35,913 nucleotides of DNA from Priapulus caudatus (lineage: Eukaryota; Priapulida; Priapulimorpha; Priapulimorphida; Priapulidae), in the NCBI RefSeq assembly GCF_000485595.1, contig NW_014577173.1, positions 188,117 through 224,029 on the forward strand. Reading direction: 5' to 3'. A program made the position numbers and the translations under genes. Below are positions 21,611-32,200 of the stretch, in pieces. Below the pieces are notes generated by a model. It ran no database searches. It was not told the DNA's origin and saw only the letters and a program-made list of their open reading frames with translations. Numbering within the stretch: position 1 is the stretch's first letter; every line of letters begins with the position of its first letter.

Positions 21611-21645
21611 TTAGGGTCAGGGTTAGGGTTAGGGTTAGGGTTAGG
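21611..21645. repeat. Interstitial telomeric repeat, (TTAGGG)n
   Basis: TTAGGG, TCAGGG, three more TTAGGG and TTAGG. It is preceded by AT-rich DNA. No inverted arms were found around it, unlike the other telomeric blocks. Confidence 0.95.
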
Positions 21646-22101
21646 TGCCACAGACTGGACAGAACGCCCAAATAGTGTAATGCAATCCGTTAGTCTGCAG
21701 TAGTAGCGCCGCAGCCGCTCTGCAACCGATTGCGCTCTGACGGTGGATAAGGTACGTCGTATCCGTCTATAGTTCCCGAGTCCAAGAAATTGCATATAGA
21801 ACGCGCCTTGACCGAGTACCGTATATAGAGAAGTACCAGGGAAATACCAGATAATTTTTCGTGTTCAGTAATAGAAGCTAAACCGGGACGCGGGAAAGCT
21901 AAAATTGCAATTTTACCCGGGAACTTGGAAATGGAACCTTTTTACGCCTAAGAATTAAACTGGGAATGAACCCAGCCGTACCCATTTAGACACGAATACT
22001 AAAAACATGCGGATTAAATGTAAATGGCTCATTTTCTCAAAATTATGTACCAGAGTTTGCTGTGCTTCCCTAGCTGTGCCAGCGGTATACTTATAATAAT
22101 A

Positions 22102-22108
<7 letters not shown>

Positions 22109-22142
<34 letters not shown>

Positions 22143-22216
22143 GTGTGTGTGTGTGTGTGTGTGTGCGACGCCGCGTTGTCGCTGTGCTAGTGTGTCTGTG
22201 TTTGTGTGTGTGATTG
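22109..22216. repeat. (TG)n microsatellite
   Basis: About 28 TG units with one interruption, then decayed TG-rich DNA. The Val/Cys-rich open frames here are artefacts. Confidence 0.95.
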
Positions 22217-22337
22217 TTGTGGCCCACGGACCACCACAGTGGTTGTGCGTGTGTTATGTGTGCTGTGCGTGCGTGCGTGCGTACGGCGCGCACGGGCGAT
22301 CTGCACGTGTTCGGACGTTGTGTATGGTGCGTGCTGT

Positions 22338-22578
22338 CAGCCGGGGCGTAGCTACGAGGGAGCCTGGGGGCACGTGCCCCCACAAATTTCTGTGCCTCCC
22401 CAGGTGCCCTCCCCACTTGAAAATTCAATGCTTGATTAAAAAAAAATTGAATAAAAACAATGCCGTTAGACACCAGTATAATACGTAAGAAAAGTTATAT
22501 ATTCTGCCCCAACGAAAATGTAAGGCCTGCCCAGTGCCCCCCCCCCCCCGCTGAAATAAATCTTTAGCTACGCCACTG
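22338..22578. mobile_element. Non-autonomous element with CAG...GGCGTAGCTA ends
   Basis: Begins CAGCCGGGGCGTAGCTACG and ends TAGCTACGCCACTG, giving inverted ends typical of hAT-like or related DNA transposon relics in animal genomes. It includes a perfect 16-bp palindrome GGGGGCACGTGCCCCC (22,366-22,381) and a C13 run. Flanking 8-mers (CGTGCTGT and GCGTGTGC) are similar but not identical, so the target duplication is unproven. Confidence 0.5.
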
Positions 22579-22589
22579 GCGTGTGCATG

Positions 22590-23345
22590 TATAGAAGGGC
22601 CGTAGCTAGCAGGGAGTGGGAGAAGGGTGCAGTTGCGCTCCCCCCATAGAAATGTAGATACATTGCATGGTCAATAGCGGTACCTTTCCAGAACATAATA
22701 CGCACGTGGCTTTCCCCCCTGAGGGAAAATGGGTTAGCTACATATTATATATATATAGTAATCGGGCCGATGTAGAGGTAGGTCACCAAATGTAGGAATG
22801 TATAGTTGACTATAGTATTGCTCGCTTCGGAGGCATGTAGGGTCTACATAGAAAGGGCGCGGACACATCGGTGACATGTCGTCTAAAGGAAATGAGGCAG
22901 GCCCGACGCTACGCATTTAATCAGGAGTGTGGCCCGCCCCCCCCCCTCCGAGGTCGGAGGGACCGCATGCGCGTTCCCAAAATCTCCGGTAAAGGGGTAT
23001 TTTTCGCGCGACAAAATCCGGCCCAAGAATTGTAAAAAAAGGGGGTGTATTTGACTTTTCACTCGGAGATTTCTTTAAAAAGGGGGTGTTTTTCCTCTCT
23101 CTCTTTCATCTTGAATAGCATAGAAAACTTTATCAAATCCCGGGATCAAATTCCTGAAAGTCCTGCTAGTTTTGAAAGCTCATTCAGGATTATTTCGGAT
23201 TTAGGGGGGTCTCCAAGGCAGGAAAAACCCGCAAAAAGCCCGCGAAATGGGGGTTCAGAAATTGTGGCAGTCCTGCGATAGGGGGGTGCTTTCAAAGGGA
23301 GGGAACGAGCATATGCGTACCTTAAATAACACTGAGTGGGGGGGG
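22590..23345. other. G/C-homopolymer-rich repeat region
   Basis: A probable second GTAGCTA-type relic (about 22,600-22,742) is followed by DNA with many CCCCCC/GGGGGG runs. CGCATGCGCGTTCCC near 22,964 and GGGAACGAGCATATGCG near 23,302 form a weak inverted pair, suggesting another old non-autonomous transposon. No gene was recognised. Confidence 0.4.
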
Positions 23346-23366
23346 GAGTGTGGCATGCCTAAGCCC

Positions 23367-23560
23367 GGCGCACACGTGAGTTATTTTACTCAAGTAAAAT
23401 GACGCACGAGTCAAATTACTCAACGAAAATCCGCCGCACACGTGAGTAAAATGACGCATGCGTCAAATTACTCAACGAAAATCCGCCGCACACGTGAGTA
23501 AAATGACTCATGCGTCATTTTACTTGAGTAAAATAACTCTCGTGTGCCCTCGTGTGCGCC
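23367..23560. mobile_element. Foldback element with 52-bp internal units and E-box/CRE-like sites
   Basis: Ends GGCGCACACG (23,367-23,376) and CGTGTGCGCC (23,551-23,560) are inverted. Inside, a 52-bp unit (CCGCCGCACACGTGAGTAAA...) runs 23,431-23,482 and recurs in part on each side. CACGTG occurs at 23,373, 23,439 and 23,491; a 14-bp palindrome TGACGCATGCGTCA at 23,452-23,465; an AP-1 consensus TGACTCA at 23,504-23,510. Both ends also carry GTTATTTTACTCAAGTAAAA-type inverted sequence. Confidence 0.7.
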
Positions 23561-25734
23561 CTCGTGAACGAATTCTTGCATCGCGAATCGCGCCCTCGTT
23601 ACTTTAATGTGGCGGCACTGCTCTGTCACAGGTCCTCTGGACGCCTTTAACCGTCTCTTAACTAACGAAACTATAGAGCGACAGCACTTGCTGGCTGACG
23701 GAACTTCGGAGGCCCTGATACAAGTCCTCAGTTCTAAGAGGTGAGAACGGGGCGCATGCTCCCAGTTTTCCCGGTAAAAATATGCCATTTCTCTGCTCCC
23801 GGTTCATTGAAGATCGTAATTTCAGCTTTTTCGAGTCCCCGTTGCAATCACTAATGATAAAAAAATTAACCAGGCATTTCCAAATTTCTCGATAATTAAA
23901 ATGGACTAATCGCGCGTCTTTATATACCCCCTGCAAGTATGGTTGAATGAACCAGTGTTGAGAGCATCGGGTTGCTGCGTGGAACTCTTGAACTCTTGAA
24001 CTGCGTGGAACACTTGATGTGTGCTGTCACCGACAGGATTATATCTTGTGTAACCGCACTGCCATGGAATCTATACGTTGTTATAGTGATGCGCATTTAA
24101 GAAGATTATACCCTAATCATGACAGTCACACTGTTTCCAATCATAAGCGTTGTCTATAGAATATCTTGTGTAGCTTGTACCTGCACTCACGTGTATACAC
24201 GGGGTTATATTAATTACATGTTCAATACACGCGCGTATTAATAATTAACCCAAACGCATGTAATTACCACCAGATGCTGAAACGGAAGTAAATAAGACTT
24301 TCAAAGTTCTCATTCGCTGTCTTTATTCGTAGAATTCACAAATAATTAATTCCTTATTCTTAGTTCTATTCTTCCACCATAATAACACCGCTACTATACA
24401 TCACTGTTATAAACTCAACTATAACTTATCTATAATTGGTTCTGGAACCCGTGCATTCTTCAGTTTAACTAGTGAATATCGGCACTGGAATTAGAAATAT
24501 TAAATTATATTAAGGATTCGTGCACTTTTATAAATTAACATTATTTTTTTTTACAGGACTCTTGTAATAAAAAACTATATATATACACCCTACCTGCAAT
24601 TAGTGTACCCTAATTCAGTAGAATATTGTGTCGAACAACTTCAAGTATACCGTCACAGAAACATGGAAGCAAGTTCAACGTGTTACAGTGCAATATTAAA
24701 TACATAACTGCCTCGTTTTCGCCATGATCCTGAAATGATACAGAACTCGGATCCTTTGAGGTATAGCACAATTTAAAACTCAAGTTTAGGCAGAACTACA
24801 GTTCTATACGACAACACATATCATATCAGAACCGGGTATATGAAATATTTAAGACTATACTGCGCTAGAAAAACCCCACAAGAAACACTTGGCTGCACAT
24901 TGAAGTTACACATGAACGTTATATCATGTGACGGCTGCACACATTCCCGTGATCACAGTTACATTTAGAGATTTTATACAAAAGTAGGTACATCTTGTGG
25001 GTAATGCTTGAATAATAACATATATAACCCGCTGCATGATCACGCCCCTTGTCCTACTTTTACAGCCGTAATACCAAACGAGTAAGCAACTCTCTCACCA
25101 TTTGATTCCCTCAGAAAAACTAAAAGCCATTTAAACACCGAGATGATAACATTAAAAGATTCCATGCCAAAGTGTAAACATTTTAACTCAATGAATTCAA
25201 TCTTAGTTATGTCAAATACCACTGCCATGGTACATGTCTGTCATACGTGTATGCCATAACAACCACATTCTACTAGGAAGTCCTGATTTTGCATTCTTTA
25301 AGGTGCTACCAATTTGCAGTTTTCTTTGTATGAAGAAAAACTCCCATCGACAGGTTTCTTAAAATATTGTAATTTTAATTGCATTGTATAGTTAATCACT
25401 ACCGCCTCTCCATGCATTATATTTTAGGTACAAATGAGCTAAATTACACTTTTCCGTGTCACCTATTGGACTAGTTCTAGTAAGGTGGTGAACATAGGTA
25501 CACTCTATGTACTATATACTCTACAAATGTATGTATACTGAGTATACATATGTTCACGGTAACATGAGTAACCGATTCAATCCTTCTCGGTTATTCAATC
25601 AGAATTACGAGTCCAAAACATGTAAAACCCCCTTTAGTGTTTCCACGTCCTTTTCTGCTCAGAAGATGACTGTCATGAGCAGTGTTCTACTCCATGGAAA
25701 ATCCAGAAGATAAACGTGCGTACTATTCTTCTTG
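23561..25734. other. Intergenic/3' flank of SLC13, no gene recognised
   Basis: AT-rich, no family resemblance in any open frame. A minus-strand ATTAAA at 25,379-25,374 is a possible poly(A) signal for SLC13, giving about 0.6 kb of 3' UTR. Confidence 0.45.
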
Positions 25735-25748
25735 GCGCCCCCTGTTTG
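25735..25748 (-). promoter_or_regulatory. Weak CTCF-like motif, minus orientation
   Basis: CAAACAGGGGGCGC on the minus strand matches the CTCF core at about 12 of 14 positions. It is in the 3' flank of SLC13. Confidence 0.25.
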
Positions 25749-25959
25749 TCAGTGCTACGAGTGATGTCCGCCTTGCCTCAACAAAACCCAACGTTCCATC
25801 TTCGCGCAAAGGACGCCCAGCGCTAAAGCAGTGCAAGCTCTCGCCGTGAGTTGCTATGGCGATTGTTTCGCACGATCTGAGCGTTCACAGGCCAAGCCAG
25901 CACCTGTGGTGACAGGTAGGTGGGGAAGGGCAAGTGCAGGGTCGCGTTGTCTACGGCTG

Positions 25960-26112
25960 TCACGAGGTGGCGTTGAACGCTGGAATAATTCCTGCTCCTC
26001 CATAAGTCCAAGCTGGTATCTCACCAAACCCAAAGAACTTCACACCGTAGGTGTTAGCCATAAACGTAGCAAGCAAGATTCCACACACGTCCAGCAATAC
26101 TCCCGTCCTCAC
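25960..26112 (-). CDS. SLC13: SLC13 last exon
   Basis: Acceptor GCATTTCTAG, then [20 protein letters not shown] and on to GEIPAW, ending FNATS and TGA. It is the terminal membrane helix plus a short extracellular tail with Asn-Ala-Thr, a possible N-glycosylation site at the same place as in vertebrate relatives. Confidence 0.92.
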   Translation of the reverse strand: MRTGVLLDVCGILLATFMANTYGVKFFGFGEIPAWTYGGAGIIPAFNATS

Positions 26113-29100
26113 CTAGAAATGCACGTAGATATGAACGAACTTGATATACGTATGCAACTCATATCATCCGAATGCATTCTGTAACAATAAAATGGCCGGC
26201 ACCTAATTCTGTAAATAATGGAGCGCTGAAGTTAACTCATGCACTAACACAAAATGTATACTTAACTTATTGGACGTACTGAAAACTTGTATTAAATCAT
26301 AACTATATAAGGTAAATATGAATTAAAAACGAATTATAAGATAACTAATATAAGTATACATAATTTGATAAAAACAACAAATTAATTATTGTTCACTGAA
26401 TCACAATCTTCTATGATTCTATCCTATAACCAGACCCTCACCATATCCAACACGCTCAGCTCTCCTGTCGCATATATGATTGCATTCGGAGGTGTTGCTA
26501 CTGGCAACGAGAATGCAAATGATGCCACTATTGTCGAGGGAAACATAAGCAGCAGTGGGCTGATTTTTAGACTAGCCGCCTGGGGAATAAAAGTAAAATG
26601 ACATTTTACCTTGCATGCACACACTCCCTTATGTATCAAATGAAAATATGAGTGAATTACGGCTTCAAATAAATTACTAGTTTGAAAATGTTAATAGCAA
26701 ATATACAAAAAACAATGACGAAAAAGTCAAAATTTTCCCACTAATTTGACTTCTTTCAAACTTCGCGATTCATCTTTCATAAATATGTAGGGCTTGATAT
26801 TTCAAAGTCATATTTATACGAATTTACTTGTAGTGCTTCTTAGCACATGGTTTGCTGAAATTGTGATACAAGGCGTAGCACCAATTAAGGCGAAGCACCA
26901 TATTTGGCACAAATGTGTTACGGGATGTAAAACAGATGGACCCAAACACAACTGGCCTTTTGGGGTACTACTCAATAAACTGATTCGCCCACAATCGGAA
27001 AGATCTGTACACGTTTGATTTGAAATTATGGCAGGTGTAGGACAGCCAAATTAACTACATTATGTACATGTGTGTCGAAAACAGTTTTGTCCGCATACGA
27101 ATTAGTACTGCGTGCTATATACGTGGCTATTTTCCAAATACATGCATGATGTACCCTAAAGATGGCAGCACCATACTTATACACATAGAGGGGGCCTGGG
27201 CGAATGGACATGTCGTCTGCATGTTCTGTTTCAGCCCGAACTTTTAGATACTAAGTTGCAGGTATTATTGATTCACACACTAATACAGCCAGCACTTCGA
27301 ATATGTCAACTTTCGCTTAAACGATCGACACAGATTTGCTCGGGGTGATTATTTGCTTAGCAAATCCAGAAGAACACCACTCTGATTCCCAGATTGAATA
27401 TCAGCACTGAAATTCGATCGCTGAATATATTTGTCAGGGGGTTCTTATAGTGGAGCCGATATGCGAAAGAATTGTGAATTTTGTGGTTAAAAGCACCAAA
27501 ATTGACATATATGATGTTAGTTAGTTAAGTTATATCCCTTCCCATGCCTATGTGGCGCACAGGGTATATAGTGCCTATCTCCGTCGGCCTATCTCCGAGA
27601 GGCCACACAGCTCCTTTCGCAGTAAATACTACAGCAAGTTAGTCCACTGGTAGCACTGCGAGTTTACTCTCCACACTCGATCTCTAGTTGCTGAGTGCTA
27701 AGTAGAGAAGCAGATGTTAAAGGTATATATATACTTATTAGAGCTCATAGGGTCTTTGTCCCCCTGGGTACTGCCGGAACGTACCCTGGTAACTATTTGA
27801 TATGGTTAGGGTTAGGGTTAGGGTTAGGGAGTAGGCGTAGGCGACTCCCTATAGACTCGTTAGTGGAGTAGGCGAGGTACGGTCTGGCATATTAGATAGT
27901 ACCAGGGTACGTTCCGGTATACCGGACCATACCCAGGGTACGTTCCGGCAGTACCCTGGGGGACATAGACCCTCTCAGCCTTATTAGAGCACTCACCGAG
28001 TTAATTTTCCACACTCTATCTCTAGTTGCTGAGTGCTAAGTAGAGGGATGAAAGATAACGCTATAGATGTTAAGGGTATATATATATACTTATTAGAACA
28101 CTCACCAAGTCGGGCAGCAGTGACAGCACTATGTTGGCTGTCGCTGTGTTGCTGACGACCTCGGTGAGACAGCCTGTCATGATGCAGCAGATGAGCACGG
28201 CGACGGCGACCGGCAAGGAGCTGATCATCGACGACAGTCCCACGCTGATGTACTGCGACAAGCCCGACTCCTGACGACCGAGCAAGAGAACGAGTAAAAG
28301 TGGGAGATAGAGCAGAAAGCGACAGCTAGGGTATGGAACAAGATGCATAGAGAAAGAGGGCCGGAGAAAGTAAGGTGACTGAGAAAGTGTGGAAGAGGGA
28401 GAGAGGGAGAAGAAGAGCTAGAGAGAGGGAGAGAGAAAGAGCGAGAAAGTGAGAGAGAGAGAGAGAGAGAAAGAGAAAGAGAGAAATAGAGAGGGAGAGA
28501 AAGAGAAAGGGAAAGAGATAGCGATAGAAATCAGGACAGAGAGAGTCTGTGTGTGTGTGATACCACAACATGTATACTTGAGGCATAATCACATAATCAG
28601 CATAACCGTGTATCCATTTGCAGTAAATCCATATTGCTGGCATCTTACCTCTACACCTTTAGCGAGAGCAAATCCACCACCAAGCAGAAACACGACACCC
28701 CAGGGCATCTTGTGCTGAACTGTTTTCCAATCGATCAGGGCTTCCTGAGAATCTGTGCCATGTAGTAGAAGTAAAGGTTTCATCGGCGGCAAGATACTTA
28801 GGTTAGTTGATACGAATGATTCGTGAACAGCTCTTTAATCCTGGCAACATTACTGCAGCCACAGAGGCCTGCTTAAGGCCAGCACTCTCTCAACACACTG
28901 TCATCGGCAATGTGACTATGTGTGTTCGACACTCTTGACTACTTCTATTATCATGACCATCAACTAACGTTATCAATGCTCTTTTCATCACACTAGATAT
29001 CATCATCACCATCAGCATGGCTACTATTGTCATTAGCCGTGTTGTCGCTAGTCATTCTTCACTAGCATCATCACCACCACCATCACCATTACCACCAATA

Positions 29101-29175
29101 TCATCATTATCATCAACATCTTCATCATCATGACCATCATGACCACCATCATCATCATCATCATCATCATCACCA

Positions 29176-29206
<31 letters not shown>

Positions 29207-32200
29207 TTCATCATCATCTTCTTCTATACCCACTTACCTGGGTTCGTTGGCTTCCACATGAACCACAGAAGCTTCGGAGGTTCCACAGGCAGCGTGAACA
29301 ACAGGAAGGCAACAATAAGAGCAGCCGTCGCGTCAGACACCATTGTCCCCGTACCGTAGTCAAAGAGTTTCGACCAGCCGGAAGTGAACTTGGGATCGCG
29401 TGTGAACCACAGGAACACCACGAAGAAGAAACACACCATCACCTCGACTTCAGCAAACCTGTTCAACATAAGTACAACAGTGCGTACAGTCACGTATATT
29501 TATACATAAGGTACGGTTGGAGCAATTTGCAAAACGAGCCGCCAGAACACATTAAGCCTACCGCACACGAGGGGAATCAGCTCAGACATAAGTTACTCGT
29601 GGCCAATTCCTCACACTGTTGAGCGGTTTCCTCTCGTGAGCGGGCAAATTTGTGTGAGGTTTTAGTCATTTCAGCCGTCGAAACAAATGTCCAACGTGTT
29701 CGATATTTTTGGTCACGCGTGGCGAAAAACTCACCGTGTGCGGTGAACTGAGCCATTTCCTCACTCTCGCGATACCAATGCGCATGCGAGGACGCAGTGT
29801 AATCTGCTATTTTGCTCAGTCACGTGATCTATGATGGGTTATTATTGATGAGTTGTGGGAAAAGTGCTGATCTGACTTCTCTCGTGTGCGGTCTGAGAAC
29901 CGCGAGAGGAAACGCCTCAACAGTGTGAGGAATTGGCCACGAGTAACCTTTGTCTGAGCTGGTTCCCCTCGTGTGCGGTAGGCTTTAAGGTGAACGTAAA
30001 CTACTTACGACATGGGTCCCAAGCGTCGGTATTGATCGCGGATGACTCGCTCCACGGTGGCGTCTGAGGTGTTGCGGCCCTTGATGCAGCAGCCGAACAA
30101 GGTCCTGTGTACAGCAAACATGCACTTCTGACGACTTCCCACAAAATTACAAAAGCATTACAGCATGAAGAAGCAGTTTCCGTTACTTACACTAACAGTA
30201 ACAGAACAGTAGAGGGTATATTATAGCACGTGTTATTTAACGTCATACGCAGAACAACGAATGCGCCCCATGTCATTGGGCTGACGAATGAATGCGGCAA
30301 AAGAGCAACAATTGATCTCACCTCCATCCGAGGAACACGAACTGTAACCATAGCCACGTAATTAGCAGCATGACAAGGGCTCCAGGTGCAGAGTAGACAA
30401 ACCAGGTAGCAAAGTTGACGCCTGCATCAGAACCATAGTACCTGCAGAGATCCAGGGAGATTGCTGAACTAACAGCACGTGAAATGCATCGAGTATCTTC
30501 TACACTTACTAACTCTGCACTAACATTTTCTCGTAGACCGTCGACAGCGCTTTGTTTCGTATTGTTACGAGGAAATCTGCTACGACTTTCCATTCAGGTA
30601 AATTCGCAGGGTTTCTGACGACGGTCTAAGAGAAAAAGTTAATGCTAAGACTAATGTCAAGACTAATTTTGTTTCTGACAACGGGCCCCTGGCCTCACAC
30701 TGAGACCCAGCGTAGTCATGACACAGGCACTTACGTTTCCAGTAGGCCACTCAGCACGAGGTTAGGCGGAGTTCCGGTAAGGGTGGCCGTGCCCCCGGTA
30801 GCTGCTCCATAGGCAATGCTCAGCAGCATGCCCTTTGTTAAGATGCGGTCCTCTTCGTCCTTCTCTATGCTGGCGAAATCCAGCGTCATAATGCTTTTCA
30901 TTGAAGGTCTGTAACGTGAAAGCAACATCAATAGGATTCACAGTTGTTCACATAGTAGGCAAGCGATTTACTCCACCTATATTCAGTGAAAAGGAAGGTG
31001 ATTAATAAGGAGGATAATCTCTACTATCAGATAAGAAGTGATGTAATTATATACTCGGATAACAATATTACACTCTCCTGATTCAATTTAGAAAGTGTGA
31101 ATACTTGCTTGCCATCAAACTTGTACTAAAACCACGATGGATGAAACTTAAATAGGAAAGGCGAAACACTAAAGTAATATTCCGAGGTTTTACCTCAACG
31201 GAGGCAGATGAAGTTAACTGGAAACCACTCCATGAAATCTTGTGTGTAAATCTTAGGGGTATGGTGTATTTGGAAATTGGAGTGCTACATAATGACAGTA
31301 ACACAGCGTTACATACAATCGCTTCCGGTAAGATGTTCTTGTGTTTGCACGAGAGCGCGGCTGAGAGTCCTCCACGTCCATGGCGACAGAGCCATTCTCT
31401 ACGGGCGCTAGTGGCGCTTCCGGCTTTATCATGGCGTCCATCTCCTCGAGACTTCCTGAGTAACTGCTGGAATCGGAATGTTGGCAGGCAACATGATTGA
31501 ACTCCGTCATTTCCTGCCCGTCTTCCTGCTCATTCCCTTTGACATTCCGTCTCTTCCTTACTTCCCTAATTCATGCAGCAAGGCAAAACGAAAACGTGAC
31601 AGAGAGAGAGAGAAAACATAAAGGCAAATATTACTAACCATGCAAGCAAAATAATGGCCTACGCTTGACTACGATTACATCGTGCATAAATACTTCAGCT
31701 AGCATGCCAGCAGTACGATTTCAACACAAATAAATATTGAATCACCTGCGCATTCAGTTAATCACAGTCTATTACATGCAATCATCTGCTAAGCTAATAC
31801 TGAATAATTCATCAACTATCCCGCTTATATTTAATTGTGAAAAAACGTTCAACATAAATCGTCACCCCCACAATCGATCAACTCAGATATAACTGCACGT
31901 GAGAGCATATTATTGAAAATCGTGATTTTTATCATGCAATGTTGCGATGTGTACCTCGGCAATCAATAAATGCTAATTAGTGACCAAACAGGAACAATAT
32001 CTTGTATCATTATTTCAGTGCAGTGCACAATAACGCCATGTTGTTAGGAGGGCACAAGTCTTCTTCTAACAGTAACTTAATTACGTCCTCCTTGACGTTG
32101 TTTATATCTACCCCAAGATAACTTTAGGTATCATATTGTGTCAACAATGAACTTCCGAAGTTAAGAAATGTTTGAGAAACGTGGAAGCAAGAAAGAAAGA

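Larger units (their letters stand above)
20746..22080. other. Upstream region of the PRR19-like gene
   Basis: Contains foldback element 2 (20,951-21,295), a telomeric block (21,611-21,645) and a more GC-rich stretch at 21,460-21,560 with CAACATGGCTGCC (YY1-like) and CCCAGCATGCTTTGCG. That stretch could be the promoter of the minus-strand gene. No exon was recognised. Confidence 0.35.
27671..28108. repeat. Tandem duplication of intron start, interrupted by foldback element 3
   Basis: 28,009-28,108 (CCACACTCTATCTCTAGTTG ... CTTATTAGAACACTCACCAAG) is repeated at 27,671-27,743 plus 27,990-27,999. The unit includes the SLC13 5' splice site: the true donor is CTTG|GTGAGT at 28,106/28,105 and a second one, CTCG|GTGAGT, lies at 27,997/27,996. 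The second copy is split by the insertion at 27,744-27,979. Confidence 0.8.

Noticed and set aside
22815-22850. U6 snRNA-like GCTCGCTTCGG
   Set aside because: Only about a dozen bases match; the rest of U6 is absent.
23367-23560. CRISPR-like array (repeats at 52-bp spacing)
   Set aside because: The units are contiguous tandem copies within an inverted repeat, with no distinct spacers, in an animal genome.
28649-28744. SLC13 exon starting at the TTCTCAG acceptor (28,744)
   Set aside because: It would break phase with the preceding exon, which leaves one base; the acceptor eight bases upstream restores it.
29048-29233. Minus-strand poly-Met/Val frame
   Set aside because: Translation of the (ATC)n microsatellite inside an SLC13 intron.
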